Assembly (NCBI RefSeq): GCF_907163085.1 | Contig: NZ_CAJQTX010000009.1 | Location: 577,346 to 641,345, forward strand | Origin: Candidatus Accumulibacter sp. ACC003 | GTDB lineage: Bacteria > Pseudomonadota > Gammaproteobacteria > Burkholderiales > Rhodocyclaceae | Reading direction: 5' to 3' | DNA: 64,000 nt | Part shown: positions 1 through 9,417 of the stretch, piece by piece | How the letters are laid out: each line of letters starts with the position of its first letter | Position numbering within the stretch: position 1 is the first letter of the stretch | Position numbers and translations under genes: made by a program | Notes under the pieces: model-generated | What the model was told of the DNA's origin: nothing | The model's input: only the letters and a program-made list of their open reading frames with translations | Database searches by the model: none

Positions 1-1
1 C

Positions 2-508
2 CTGCATTCGCCGCGAGTGCAGGTGGTCAATGCCGACGCGCTGCAGTGGCTGGAGGACAACGACGAGCTGTTCGATTTCGTCGTCGTCGATTTTCCCGAC
101 CCGTCGAACTTTGCCATCGGCAAGCTTTACAGTTCGGCTTTCTATCGCCTGCTCGAGAAACACCTCGCCGGCGACGCGCTGGCGGTGATCCAGTCCACCT
201 CGCCGCTCTACGCTCGGCAGTCGTTCTGGTGCATCGTCAACACCATCGAGAGCGTCGGCCTGGTGGCGACGCCCTACCACGCGCTGGTGCCATCGTTCGG
301 CGAATGGGGTTTCGTCCTCGCCGGTCGCCGCGCCTACCGACCGCCGCTTGCGTACAGCGTAGACACCCGCTTCCTGACACCGGCGACGACGCCGACGTTG
401 TTCCTCTTCGCCAAGGACATGGCGCGCGTCGACGCCGAGGTCAACCGCCTGAACAGCCAGGTGCTGGTTCGCTACTTCGAGAACGAGTGGCGGCAGGTAA
501 TCCGCTAG
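2..508 (+). CDS. Spermidine synthase-like aminopropyltransferase, C-terminal part (5' cut by window edge)
   Basis: The reading frame is open back to the first base, so the gene starts outside the window and only about 168 C-terminal residues are seen. The fragment carries the end of a class I methyltransferase-like fold: an acidic NADA motif near its start and a V-V-D-F-P-D-P-S-N stretch matching the conserved Asp-containing loop of spermidine synthases. A Q-S-T-S-P segment follows. The family transfers an aminopropyl group from decarboxylated SAM to putrescine. The next gene, an FAD oxidoreductase, starts 4 bases after the stop, so the two are probably co-transcribed. Without the N-terminus it cannot be said whether this is a cytosolic SpeE or the longer form with membrane segments. 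Confidence 0.8.
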   Translation: MHSPRVQVVNADALQWLEDNDELFDFVVVDFPDPSNFAIGKLYSSAFYRLLEKHLAGDALAVIQSTSPLYARQSFWCIVNTIESVGLVATPYHALVPSFGEWGFVLAGRRAYRPPLAYSVDTRFLTPATTPTLFLFAKDMARVDAEVNRLNSQVLVRYFENEWRQVIR

Positions 509-512
509 GGTC

Positions 513-2162
513 ATGGATCGCCGCCGCTTCCTCGGCTCGGTCGCTGCTGCCGGCGCCGCTTCTCTGACCGGCTGCGACGGCGCCCGCCCGCCGCTGCCGC
601 CTGGCGAGCTGCTCGGGACTTCGTTGGCAACAGGCCACCGGCTGCGCGATCGCCAACTGGCGACGCCGGGCGAGACCCGCGAAGTGCCGGTGCTGATTGT
701 CGGCGCCGGCATCGGCGGCCTTGCCGCCGGCTGGAAACTGGCGCGATCGGGCTTCGCCGATTTTCTGCTGCTCGAACTGGAGGACGAGGTCGGCGGCAAC
801 GCTCGTGCCGGTCGCAACGCCGTCAGTGCCTATCCCTGGGGCGCGCACTACCTGCCCTTACCGACGCGCGAGGCGACAGCGGTACGCGAACTGCTCGCCG
901 AACTCGGCGTCCTGCAGGGCGATCCGCGCGCGCTGCAGCCCGAGTACGACGAGCGCTATCTGTGCGCGACGCCGCAGGAACGACTTTATCGCGACGGCCG
1001 CTGGCACGAAGGCATCGTTCCGCAAGCCGGCGGCGCCGCCGAGCGCGCGCAATACGCGCGCTTCTTCGCGCAGATGGAAGCCTTCCGGCACCGCCGCGAC
1101 AGCGCCGGCCGACGCGCTTTCGCCCTGCCGATGGCGCTGTCGAGCCGCGACGCCGATTTGCTGGCGCTCGATACGATCAGCATGCGCGACTGGCTGCTGG
1201 CGCAGGGCTTCACCTCACCCGAGCTGCACTGGTACGTCAATTACGCGTGTCGTGACGACTATGGTTCGAACAGCGCCACCGTCTCGGCGTGGGCCGGCAT
1301 CCACTATTTCGCGTGCCGCGACGGCGAAGCGCGCAACGCCAGCAGCGATACCGTTCTCACCGCGCCAGCCGGCAACGCCTGGCTGGCGGCCGGCATGCGG
1401 CGCTCGATCGACGAGCGTGTCGGCGAGCGCTCATTGACCGGCGCGCTGGCGTTTCGCGTCGCACCGGCCGACGATCGCCAGCCGGCCGGCAAGCTGGCGA
1501 TCGACGTCTGGCTGGCGGACGAAGGTCGGACGCTGCGGGTGTTCGCCGAGCAACTGATCTGGGCGGCGCCGCTGTTCCTCGTGCCCTACGTGTTTATCGG
1601 CGAGCCGGCGCTGCATGCCGCCGCGCGCGCCTACAGCTACGCGCCCTGGCTGGTTGCCAACCTGACGCTGTCGCGCTTCCCCAAGGACCGCCATGGTGCA
1701 CCGGCGGCCTGGGACAACGTGCTCTACGACGGCAGCGGCCTCGGCTATGTCGTCGCCACGCACCAGCAGATGCGACTCTGGCCAGGCGCCACGGTACTGA
1801 CCTGGTACCGGGCCTTCGACGACTTCAGCCCGCCGCTCGGCCGCGCCGCGCTGCGCGATACGACGCGCGCGGCCTGGGCCGAACAAATCCTCGCCGAGCT
1901 CGAACGACCGCACGCCAACATCCGGCAGCTGACGACGCGCCTCGACGTCTTCCGCAACGGCCACGCGATGGCCCGGCCCGTCCCCGGTCTGATCACCGGC
2001 GCCGCCCGCCAGCAGTTCACCGTCGACCGCCGGCGACTGCTCTTTGCGCACGCCGACGTCAGCGGTTTCTCGCTCTTTGAAGAAGCGCAGTATCGCGGCG
2101 TCCTGGCCGCCGAGCGGACGCTGCGCCGGCTCGACGTGCCTTTTGAAACTTCGCTGGAGTGA
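513..2162 (+). CDS. Exported FAD-dependent oxidoreductase (amine-oxidase-like)
   Basis: This 549-residue protein begins with a twin-arginine signal (R-R-R-F-L-G, residues 3-8) followed by an alanine-rich segment and a lipobox-like L-T-G-C with Cys21, so it is probably exported folded and may be lipidated. The dinucleotide-binding motif G-A-G-I-G-G lies at residues 64-69, followed by the usual acidic end of the second strand (L-L-E-L-E-D-E). That places it with NAD(P)/FAD-binding oxidoreductases of the flavin amine oxidase type. It sits 4 bases behind a spermidine-synthase-like gene, which makes a polyamine or modified-amine substrate a reasonable guess, but no substrate can be read from the sequence. 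Confidence 0.8.
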   Translation: MDRRRFLGSVAAAGAASLTGCDGARPPLPPGELLGTSLATGHRLRDRQLATPGETREVPVLIVGAGIGGLAAGWKLARSGFADFLLLELEDEVGGNARAGRNAVSAYPWGAHYLPLPTREATAVRELLAELGVLQGDPRALQPEYDERYLCATPQERLYRDGRWHEGIVPQAGGAAERAQYARFFAQMEAFRHRRDSAGRRAFALPMALSSRDADLLALDTISMRDWLLAQGFTSPELHWYVNYACRDDYGSNSATVSAWAGIHYFACRDGEARNASSDTVLTAPAGNAWLAAGMRRSIDERVGERSLTGALAFRVAPADDRQPAGKLAIDVWLADEGRTLRVFAEQLIWAAPLFLVPYVFIGEPALHAAARAYSYAPWLVANLTLSRFPKDRHGAPAAWDNVLYDGSGLGYVVATHQQMRLWPGATVLTWYRAFDDFSPPLGRAALRDTTRAAWAEQILAELERPHANIRQLTTRLDVFRNGHAMARPVPGLITGAARQQFTVDRRRLLFAHADVSGFSLFEEAQYRGVLAAERTLRRLDVPFETSLE

Positions 2163-2235
2163 GCCGTTGGCTGGCGAGCACAGCGATTGGCGGCCGAGCG
2201 GTGGTGCGCTCGGCAGGACTTTCGACGCAAGCTTG

Positions 2236-3867
2236 TCAGATACGGAAAAACCCTACGGCTTGGCGAAGATCATTCGCCGTCGTGGACAGATCCGTCGCGG
2301 TGCTGGACAGTTCGCCCGCGGCGGCACTGTTCTCCTCCGAGCCGCCGGCAATGCTCTCGACAGCCGCGCTAATTCCGCAACTGCCCTGCCGCTGCGCCTC
2401 GACGTTTTGCGCGATCAAGCCGATATCCGAGACCAGCGTTCGCGTTTCGGCGGCAATGGCTTCCATCGTCTCCCTGGCCGCCTTCACGGCGCTGATGCTC
2501 GCCCGCGCCCGATCCGATCCCGCGCTCATTCCGCGAGCGGCACTCTCGATGCCCGAGCGAATATCGGCGACCATGGTCGCGATCTGGTCGGTTGATTTTG
2601 CCGTGCGTTCAGCCAGCTTGCGGACTTCGTCGGCGACAACGGCAAAGCCGCGTCCCTGTTCGCCTGCCCGAGCCGATTCGATGGCCGCGTTGAGTGCCAA
2701 CAGGTTGGTTTGATCGGCGACCGCGCGAATGACGGTGACGATGCCCGATATTTCACGGGAACGCTCACCCAGCAAGCTCACGGACTCGGCGGTGGCCTGC
2801 ACATCGGCGGCGAGATTCTCCACGACGGCCGCCGTACTGACGATTTCCGCGCTCCCTTGAGCGCAGCGCACGCCGGCCTGCTGCACCCTGATTCGCGCCA
2901 AAGCCGCTTGTTCGGCCATCGCCGAGATGCCGCTGGACATCTGCTCCACCGTGCCAAGCACCGCCGTCACCGAGCCGCTCTGCGTCCGCGCGCTGGCTGC
3001 AACGCCGGTCATCGTCGATGACAGCTGCGCCGCCCGGCGGCTCACGGTTTCTGCTGCAGCGCGAATCTGGCTGACGGTTACGGTCAGCTTCTCGGCCGTG
3101 TCATCGAGCGTTCGCAGCAGGTCGCCGACCTCGTCGGCACGCTTGCTGAGGCTCGCTTGAGCGGCCAGGTCGCCATTGGCGATGTCATTCAGTCGCCGCC
3201 GCGCCTCGCCTATGCCGGCCAGCAACGAACGTCCGAAAACGAAGTTGCCAGCAGCAGCAAGCACAGCACTGAGAACGAATACCAGCAGCAGAACCCCCAG
3301 ACCTCTCTTTAAGCTCGCCGCGGTCACTGTTTCAACGATTTCCTGTTCGCGCGTACTCATCGCGACGACGTCGTCGATGGCTTTGCGGTGTTCGGAATAC
3401 TGCGCCTCGATTTTCTTCAAGGCGCTATGCACCGCCAGCGAATTGTCACTATTGACCGCCGGAATGAACTCCTCCTCGGCGATCTTGTAAAACCGCTGCG
3501 CCGGTGCGTGCGCGTCGCTCAGGAAACGAGTCTTGATGTCTTCGGGTAACTGCTGCGCAAGCCAGAACTGGTGACGTGTTTCGTACTCCTTGTGCAATTT
3601 GCCGAAGGTGCTGATCAGATCGTCGCGCTCCGACCGTCGATCCGGGTCGGAGAGTTGTAGAACGGTCAGGTAGGATTCGACGATGTAGTTCGGGGGCGGC
3701 AGGATATCGGCCACCAGATCCTTGTACAACACGATGCGATCGTAGTTGGCGCCTCCGACCTTGGATTGTTCGATGGTGTGCCACGCCCAGGCACCAAAGA
3801 CCAGGAAGCCGGTGGCCAGGGCGAGCGCAACCAGGAAGAGTTGGCTGCGCAAACGAAAAGCGGTCAT
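2236..3867 (-). CDS. Methyl-accepting chemotaxis protein
   Basis: A transmembrane chemoreceptor of 543 residues. The frame is open further upstream, but the start at 3867 is chosen because it directly precedes a transmembrane helix (L-F-L-V-A-L-A-L-A) and has a GGAA ribosome site about 9 bases ahead. A periplasmic helical sensor of about 150 residues follows, then a second membrane helix, a HAMP region and the long cytoplasmic coiled coil. The signalling tip is intact ([14 protein letters not shown]) and is followed by [12 protein letters not shown], the site of CheA/CheW contact. No che genes lie nearby, so it is an orphan receptor. The ligand is unknown. Confidence 0.93.
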   Translation of the reverse strand: MTAFRLRSQLFLVALALATGFLVFGAWAWHTIEQSKVGGANYDRIVLYKDLVADILPPPNYIVESYLTVLQLSDPDRRSERDDLISTFGKLHKEYETRHQFWLAQQLPEDIKTRFLSDAHAPAQRFYKIAEEEFIPAVNSDNSLAVHSALKKIEAQYSEHRKAIDDVVAMSTREQEIVETVTAASLKRGLGVLLLVFVLSAVLAAAGNFVFGRSLLAGIGEARRRLNDIANGDLAAQASLSKRADEVGDLLRTLDDTAEKLTVTVSQIRAAAETVSRRAAQLSSTMTGVAASARTQSGSVTAVLGTVEQMSSGISAMAEQAALARIRVQQAGVRCAQGSAEIVSTAAVVENLAADVQATAESVSLLGERSREISGIVTVIRAVADQTNLLALNAAIESARAGEQGRGFAVVADEVRKLAERTAKSTDQIATMVADIRSGIESAARGMSAGSDRARASISAVKAARETMEAIAAETRTLVSDIGLIAQNVEAQRQGSCGISAAVESIAGGSEENSAAAGELSSTATDLSTTANDLRQAVGFFRI

Positions 3868-4038
3868 TAGATTAATTCCAGTGGCAGCGTGGGCGTGCGC
3901 AGTGGCGCGACGGCTCTGCATTGTCGCAGATCCGCGCAGCCGCGAACTGCATCGTGGCGGCAAAACAAGGTTCAGACGACGACGGCTGATCGGGTCGCCG
4001 CGCGGCCCTTGATTGACTCATTACCTGACGCCGCGTAC

Positions 4039-4062
4039 ATTACTGACCGCTCAGTCATTAAT
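4039..4062. promoter_or_regulatory. Palindromic operator upstream of the TetR-RND operon
   Basis: Nine-base arms ATTACTGAC (4039-4047) and GTCATTAAT (4054-4062) are inverted repeats with one mismatch around a 6-base spacer. The site lies 8 bases before the tetR start. TGAC...GTCA half-sites of this kind are typical TetR/AcrR operators, so autorepression of the tetR-adaptor-pump operon is likely. Confidence 0.7.
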
Positions 4063-4070
4063 ATGCCGCA

Positions 4071-4778
4071 ATGAGACCTGACGCCACCCGATCCGAGTCG
4101 AATCCTCCTGCCGACAGCCTGCCGCCGCGCCGCCGTCGCAAGGACGCGCGCCCTTCGGAGTTGACCGCCGCGGCGCTGGCGCTGTTCGTCGACAAGGGCT
4201 TTGCGGCGACGCGCCTCGACGATGTCGCGGCCCGCGCCGGCGTCTCGAAAGGGACGCTCTACCTGTATTTCGACAGCAAGGAAGCGCTCTTCAAAGCCGT
4301 GATCGAGGAAGGGATGGTCGCCGCGCTAACCGCCGCCGAACAGCGTTCGTCCGATTTTCAGGGCTCGGCAGCCGATCTCCTGCAGCAGTTGCTGTTCGGC
4401 TGGTGGGAGCAGATCGGCAAAACGCCGATGGCCGGCGTCAGCAAGCTGATTGCCTGTGAATCGAAAAATTTCCCGGAGGTGGCGCAGTATTACCACGAGC
4501 GGGTAATCAACCGCGGCCGCGCGCTGTTGCGCGCCGCGCTGCAGCGCGGCGTCGCCAGCGGCGAGTTTCGCGCGCTTGACCTCGACAGCGCCGTCGAGGT
4601 GATCATGGCGCCGCTGCTGCTACTGGCGATCTCGCGTTCATCGCGCTGCTTCGGCGAGCAGCAAACGTCACCGGAAGCCTACTTGCAGACGCATTTCGAG
4701 CTGCTGCTGCGCGGTCTGTGCGGCACCGAATGCGTGCCCGCGGCGCCGCGCGGAGCGGTGACGGGAAGTGGCGCATGA
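4071..4778 (+). CDS. TetR/AcrR family transcriptional repressor
   Basis: A 235-residue regulator with a basic N-terminal tail and then the TetR helix-turn-helix at about residues 30-75. The recognition segment V-A-A-R-A-G-V-S-K-G-T-L-Y-L-Y-F is intact. The C-terminal ligand-binding half (about residues 85-215) is family-variable. The gene is the first of three; its stop codon overlaps the adaptor start by 4 bases (ATGA), and the second and third genes overlap in the same way. A palindromic operator sits directly upstream. By analogy it represses the operon until an efflux substrate binds. Confidence 0.92.
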   Translation: MRPDATRSESNPPADSLPPRRRRKDARPSELTAAALALFVDKGFAATRLDDVAARAGVSKGTLYLYFDSKEALFKAVIEEGMVAALTAAEQRSSDFQGSAADLLQQLLFGWWEQIGKTPMAGVSKLIACESKNFPEVAQYYHERVINRGRALLRAALQRGVASGEFRALDLDSAVEVIMAPLLLLAISRSSRCFGEQQTSPEAYLQTHFELLLRGLCGTECVPAAPRGAVTGSGA

Positions 4779-5893
4779 AAGCAGTCGCGGTCGTTCCGGG
4801 CAGCTGGCTTCGCCTCGGCGTGGTCGTGGCCTTGCTGGCCTTGCTCGCGGCCTGTAACCAGGAAGTGTCAGCTCCCGAAATGATCCGTCCGGTGCTGACG
4901 CGCGTCCTCGGTGACAGCGCCGGCGACGAGCTCGTCAGTTACTCGGGCGAGGTTCGCTCGCGCCACGAAACGCCGCTGGCCTTCCGCATTCCCGGCAAGA
5001 TCAGCGCGCGCCTGGTCGATGCCGGCGCGCTGGTCAAGGCCGGGCAGGTGCTGGCCCGGCTCGATCCAGGCGATACAGCGCTGTCGGCGTCAGCGGCCGC
5101 CGCGCAAGAGCAACTGGCGAACGCCGATCTACGGCGTTTCCGCGATCTGCGCGACAAGAACTTTGTCAGTCAGGCGGCGCTCGAGAGCAAGGAAACCGCT
5201 TTCAAGGCCGCGCAGGCTCACGCCGACCTGGCGCGCAACCAGGAAGCATACACGGTCCTACGCGCCGATCACGCCGGCGTCGTCGGCGTAATCACCGCCG
5301 AGGTCGGGCAGGTGGTCGCCGCCGGCCAACCGGTGATGCGGCTGGCAAGCGCCGACACGCTTGAAGTGGCAATCGCGATTCCCGAGGGACGGATGCCGGA
5401 AGTGCGCGCGCTCGAGGACGCCGAGGTGAGCCTGTGGGCCGACCCGCAGGCGCGCTATCACGGCCGCTTGCGCGAATTGTCGCCGGTCGCCGACCCGGTG
5501 ACGCGCACCTACGCGGCGCGCGTCTCGATAAGCGATCCCGACGCCCGGATTCTGCTCGGGATGACCGCCAAGCTGCGTTTTCTTCGTCCACAGGGCCAGG
5601 CACGACTGGCGGTGCCGCTGACGGCTATTTTCCAGCACGACGGACAGCCTGCGCTGTGGGTGGTGATGGCCGATCAGCGCGTCGTTTTGCGACCGGTAAG
5701 CGTCGCCAGCTACCGTGAAGACAGTGCGCTGCTGAACAGTGGCGCGCAGGCAGGCGAAAGAATCGTCGTCGCTGGCGTCCATAAGCTGAGCGCCGGCGAG
5801 CGCGTGCGTGTCGTCGATCAGCCGCTGCCGCCCACCGATCCGCCGACCGCTCTGGCCGCCACCCCGGGGCGATTACCAACGCCGCTGCAATGA
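4775..5893 (+). CDS. RND efflux periplasmic adaptor lipoprotein
   Basis: A membrane-fusion (HlyD/AcrA-type) subunit of 372 residues. The start at 4775 is preferred over upstream in-frame codons because it overlaps the tetR stop and begins a signal peptide ending in a lipobox (L-A-A-C). A lipoyl/barrel-sandwich hybrid region with the typical D-A-G-A-L-V-K-A-G-Q-V-L-A-R-L-D phrase is followed by an alpha-hairpin, the second lipoyl half (G-V-V-G-V-I...V-G-Q-V-V-A-A-G-Q) and a beta-barrel. It bridges the inner-membrane pump encoded next to an outer-membrane channel. No TolC-type gene is present in the operon, so the channel must be encoded elsewhere. Confidence 0.93.
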   Translation: MKAVAVVPGSWLRLGVVVALLALLAACNQEVSAPEMIRPVLTRVLGDSAGDELVSYSGEVRSRHETPLAFRIPGKISARLVDAGALVKAGQVLARLDPGDTALSASAAAAQEQLANADLRRFRDLRDKNFVSQAALESKETAFKAAQAHADLARNQEAYTVLRADHAGVVGVITAEVGQVVAAGQPVMRLASADTLEVAIAIPEGRMPEVRALEDAEVSLWADPQARYHGRLRELSPVADPVTRTYAARVSISDPDARILLGMTAKLRFLRPQGQARLAVPLTAIFQHDGQPALWVVMADQRVVLRPVSVASYREDSALLNSGAQAGERIVVAGVHKLSAGERVRVVDQPLPPTDPPTALAATPGRLPTPLQ

Positions 5894-8800
5894 GCCCTCC
5901 CAACCTGTCCGAATGGGCGCTGCGCCACCGTTCGCTGGTCGCCTACCTGATGGTCGTCCTGATGCTCGGCGGCGTCGTCGCGTACTTCAAACTGGGCCGC
6001 GCCGAAGACCCCGATTTCACTTTCAAGGCGATGGTCGTGCGGACGCTGTGGCCCGGTGCGACAGCGCACGAGGTCGAACTGCAGGTCACCGAACGCATCG
6101 AGAAGCGCTTGCAGGAGGTCCCCTGGGTGGACGTGCTGCGCTCGCAGACGCGCGCTGGCGAATCGCTGATCACGATCCTGCTGAAGGACTACACACCCAA
6201 GAAAGAGGTACCCGAAGCGTGGTATCAGGTGCGCAAGAAGATCGGCGACCTGCGGCACACGCTGCCACAAGGCGTGCAGGGCCCGTTCGTCAACGACGAG
6301 TTCGGCGACACCTTCATTACCATCCTGGCGCTGACCGGCGACGGCTTCGACCTGGCGGCACTGCGCCGGCACGCCGACCGCATCGCACGTGAGTTGCGCC
6401 GCCTGCCCGACGTCAAGAAGACCGAGCTGGTTGGCGTCCAGGAAGAGAAGATCTACATCGAGGTGTCGCACGCCAAGCTGGCGACGCTCGGGCTGAACCC
6501 GATGACCATCGTCGACGCACTGCGCAAACAGAACGCGATGACGCCGGCCGGCTTCTACGAAACGCCCTCCGATCGGGTGCGAATTCGCGTCTCCGGCGAC
6601 TTCGAGTCGATCGCCAGCATTCGCGAAATCGGCATCGAGGCCGGTGGGCGACTATTCCGCCTGGGCGACATCGCGAACGTCAAACGCGGCTTTGCCGACC
6701 CGCCGACGCCGCGCATGCGCGTCCACGGCGCCGACGCGATCGGCATCGCCGTGGCCATGAACAAGGGCGGCGACGTGATCCAGCTCGGCCAGCGCCTGCA
6801 CGCCGAAACCGCTCGCCTGCAGCAGGAACTGCCGCTGGGGATCGACATTCACGTCGTCGCCGATCAACCCGAGATCGTCAGCCAGTCGATGACCCTGTTC
6901 ATGTCGTCGCTGGCCGAGGCGGTGCTGATCGTTCTGGCGGTTTCCTTCCTCAGTCTCGGGATGCGCACCGGCGCCGTCGTCGCGCTGTCGATTCCGCTGG
7001 TCCTGGCGGTGACCTTCCTGTTGATGGCCGTTTTCGGCATCGATCTGCAGCGGATTTCGCTCGGTGCGCTGATCATTGCCCTGGGGCTATTGGTCGACGA
7101 CGCGATCATCGCCGTCGAGATGATGGTCGTCAAAATGGAACAGGGCTGGGATCGTTTTCGGGCGGCAACCTTCGCCTACACCTCGACCGCTTTCCCGATG
7201 CTCACCGGCACGCTGATCACCGCCATCGGCTTCATGCCGGTGGGCCTGGCCAAGTCGGGAGCCGGCGAATACACCTTCTCGATCTTCGCCGTGGTGAGTA
7301 TCGCGCTGCTGGTGTCGTGGCTGGTGGCGGTGGTGTTTACCCCCTATCTGGGCTATCTGCTGCTCGACCCCGACAAGCTCCGGCGCAAGGCGCAGCAGCA
7401 CGGCGAAGATACTTACGGGACGCCTTTCTACCGGCGCGTGCGAGCCAGCATCGAGTGGTCGCTGTGTCATCGCTGGCTGGTCATCGGCGCCACCACCATC
7501 GCCTTCGCGGCGGCGCTGGCGGTGCTCGCGCTCGGCGTCGAGAAACAGTTCTTCCCGGCCTCGAGTCGCCCGGAGTTGCTGGTCGACCTGTGGCTGCCGA
7601 ATGGCGCGTCGCTGCCAGCGACCGAGGCGCAGACCCGGCGGGTCGAGCAGCTGCTCGCCGAACCCGAAATGGCGAAGTCGGTCCGCTATTACGCCAGCTA
7701 CCTCGGCAACGGCAGCCCGCGCTTCTACCTGCCGCTGGACCAGCAGTTGTTCAACGACAACTTCGCGCAGTTTGTCGTCACCACCCGCGACCTCGAATCG
7801 CGCGAAGACCTCAAGCGCCGCCTCGAACAGCGCTTTGCCGACGCTGGCGGCGATTGGAGCGGCCTGCGGACACGCGTCCTGCGTCTCGAAAATGGTCCGC
7901 CGATCGGCTTCCCGGTGCAGTTTCGCGTCTCCGGCGAGGACCTCGGCGAGTTGCGGCGCGCAGCCGGCGAGGTCGCCGCGGTGATGCGCGCCAATCCGCA
8001 CCTGCAGGAAGTGAACTTCGACTGGAACGAGATGAGCAAGGTGGTCCGCATCGATATCGACCAGGACCGGGCGCGCGCTCTGGGGATCAGTTCGCAGGAA
8101 CTCGCCGGCTTCCTCAATTCGATGCTCACCGGCATCACCATCACGCAAATGCGCGAGGGCGATCAGTTGATCGACGTCGTCGCGCGCGCTGCCGGCGACG
8201 AACGCGCCAGGATCTCGGCACTGGCCGACATCAACATCCATACCGCCAGCGGCCGCTACGTGCCGCTGGCGCAGCTGGCCAGGATCAACTACGCGCTCGA
8301 GGACGGCGTCATCGCGCGCCGCAACCGCTTGTCTACGGTGACCGTGCGCGCCGATATTCGCGACGGCATCCAGGCGCCGGTGGTGACCGCGCAGATCGAT
8401 CCGCGGCTCGACGCCCTGCGCGCCCGCCTGCCCGCCGGCTTCCGGATCGAAGCCGGCGGCGCCACCGAGGAGTCGGCCAAGGGCGAAAATTCGATCAAGG
8501 CGGTGATGCCGCTGATGCTGGTCGGCGTCATCACCTTGCTGATGATCCAGTTGCAGAACGTCGGCCGCAGCGTTCTGGTACTACTCACGGCGCCGCTCGG
8601 GCTGATCGGCGTCGCCGCCGCGCTGCTGATCTTCAAGGTGCCCTTCGGCTTCGTCGCCAACCTTGGCGTGATCGCCTTGTCGGGGATGATCATGCGCAAC
8701 GCAGTCATCCTGGTCGATCAGATCAAGCAGGACGAAAAAGCCGGCGCGGCGGCCTGGGAGGCCGTCGTCGGCGCCACCGTCCGGCGCTTCCGGCCGATCA

Positions 8801-8991
8801 TGCTGACCGCCGCGGCAGCGATTCTGGCGATGATTCCGCTGACCCGCAGCGTCTTCTGGGGACCGATGGCGGTGGCCATCATGGGCGGCCTGATCGTCGC
8901 CACGCTATTGACCCTGCTCTTTCTGCCGGCGCTCTACGCCGCCTGCTATCGCGTACAGCGAGTCGACGGCACGACGGCGGTCGCCGCCTGA
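5890..8991 (+). CDS. RND multidrug efflux permease (AcrB/MexB-like HAE family)
   Basis: A full-length inner-membrane proton antiporter of 1033 residues with the duplicated RND layout: TM1 at the N-terminus, a large periplasmic loop, TM2-6, TM7, a second large loop and TM8-12. The paired aspartates of TM4 needed for proton translocation are present in G-L-L-V-D-D-A-I-I-A. The start overlaps the adaptor stop by 4 bases, so the two are translated together. The sequence (R-A-E-D-P-D-F near the N-terminus) is closer to the shorter, less studied HAE/MMPL-like pumps than to AcrB itself. The substrate is unknown. Confidence 0.94.
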   Translation: MSPPNLSEWALRHRSLVAYLMVVLMLGGVVAYFKLGRAEDPDFTFKAMVVRTLWPGATAHEVELQVTERIEKRLQEVPWVDVLRSQTRAGESLITILLKDYTPKKEVPEAWYQVRKKIGDLRHTLPQGVQGPFVNDEFGDTFITILALTGDGFDLAALRRHADRIARELRRLPDVKKTELVGVQEEKIYIEVSHAKLATLGLNPMTIVDALRKQNAMTPAGFYETPSDRVRIRVSGDFESIASIREIGIEAGGRLFRLGDIANVKRGFADPPTPRMRVHGADAIGIAVAMNKGGDVIQLGQRLHAETARLQQELPLGIDIHVVADQPEIVSQSMTLFMSSLAEAVLIVLAVSFLSLGMRTGAVVALSIPLVLAVTFLLMAVFGIDLQRISLGALIIALGLLVDDAIIAVEMMVVKMEQGWDRFRAATFAYTSTAFPMLTGTLITAIGFMPVGLAKSGAGEYTFSIFAVVSIALLVSWLVAVVFTPYLGYLLLDPDKLRRKAQQHGEDTYGTPFYRRVRASIEWSLCHRWLVIGATTIAFAAALAVLALGVEKQFFPASSRPELLVDLWLPNGASLPATEAQTRRVEQLLAEPEMAKSVRYYASYLGNGSPRFYLPLDQQLFNDNFAQFVVTTRDLESREDLKRRLEQRFADAGGDWSGLRTRVLRLENGPPIGFPVQFRVSGEDLGELRRAAGEVAAVMRANPHLQEVNFDWNEMSKVVRIDIDQDRARALGISSQELAGFLNSMLTGITITQMREGDQLIDVVARAAGDERARISALADINIHTASGRYVPLAQLARINYALEDGVIARRNRLSTVTVRADIRDGIQAPVVTAQIDPRLDALRARLPAGFRIEAGGATEESAKGENSIKAVMPLMLVGVITLLMIQLQNVGRSVLVLLTAPLGLIGVAAALLIFKVPFGFVANLGVIALSGMIMRNAVILVDQIKQDEKAGAAAWEAVVGATVRRFRPIMLTAAAAILAMIPLTRSVFWGPMAVAIMGGLIVATLLTLLFLPALYAACYRVQRVDGTTAVAA

Positions 8992-9417
8992 TGGCGGCCG
9001 TTTAGCGCGCCACCGCGGCAGCGGCGGTGCGGCGCCACGCGTTGCGGCCAGCGCATCGCGATTCCTCGGCGAAGCACAGCCAGCGATTTGGCGCGTTCTT
9101 CGCGTCGCCGCAAACGTCGCCAGCCCGCTGGCCAGGCGTTGCGGCTCGTTCCGGCGCCGCTTTCCGCAACCGGACCTGCGCGCGTAAACACCTGATCAGC
9201 AAGATATTGTTCCATCTTGGCGGGATGGTTTTCGCAATACACAAGCGCCCTCGCATAAATAAAAGATGTGCCATAATCGTGCCGCCTTCTTGCCACCGTG
9301 CCAGCGCTGTGTGGTTTTTTGGTACAGCGGCCGAGAACAATGCCCGACGAAGAGGCAGGTGGCCAGCGACCGGGTCCGCGAGGACCGTATTTTCAGCTGT
9401 CAAAGGAGGATTGTCCC
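8992..9417. other. Intergenic region before the TRAP operon, with a weak promoter candidate
   Basis: No gene is supported in these 426 bases. The first part is GC-rich with imperfect inverted repeats around 9005-9035 and 9139-9170 (TTGCGG/CCGCAA arms). These could end RND transcription but lack a T-run. The second part becomes AT-richer; TTCGCA (9231-9236), 17 bases, then CATAAA (9254-9259) is a plausible but weak sigma70 promoter for dctQM. An AAGGAGG ribosome site lies at about 9403-9409. Confidence 0.35.

Noticed and set aside
7317-9005. 562-codon frame in another phase inside the RND pump gene
   Set aside because: Arg/Ala/Gly-rich translation of an off-frame; the pump is intact in the proper frame.
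9215-9240. Possible sigma54 promoter (TGGCGGG...TTCGCA)
   Set aside because: Spacing between the GG and GC elements is 13 bases instead of 10.
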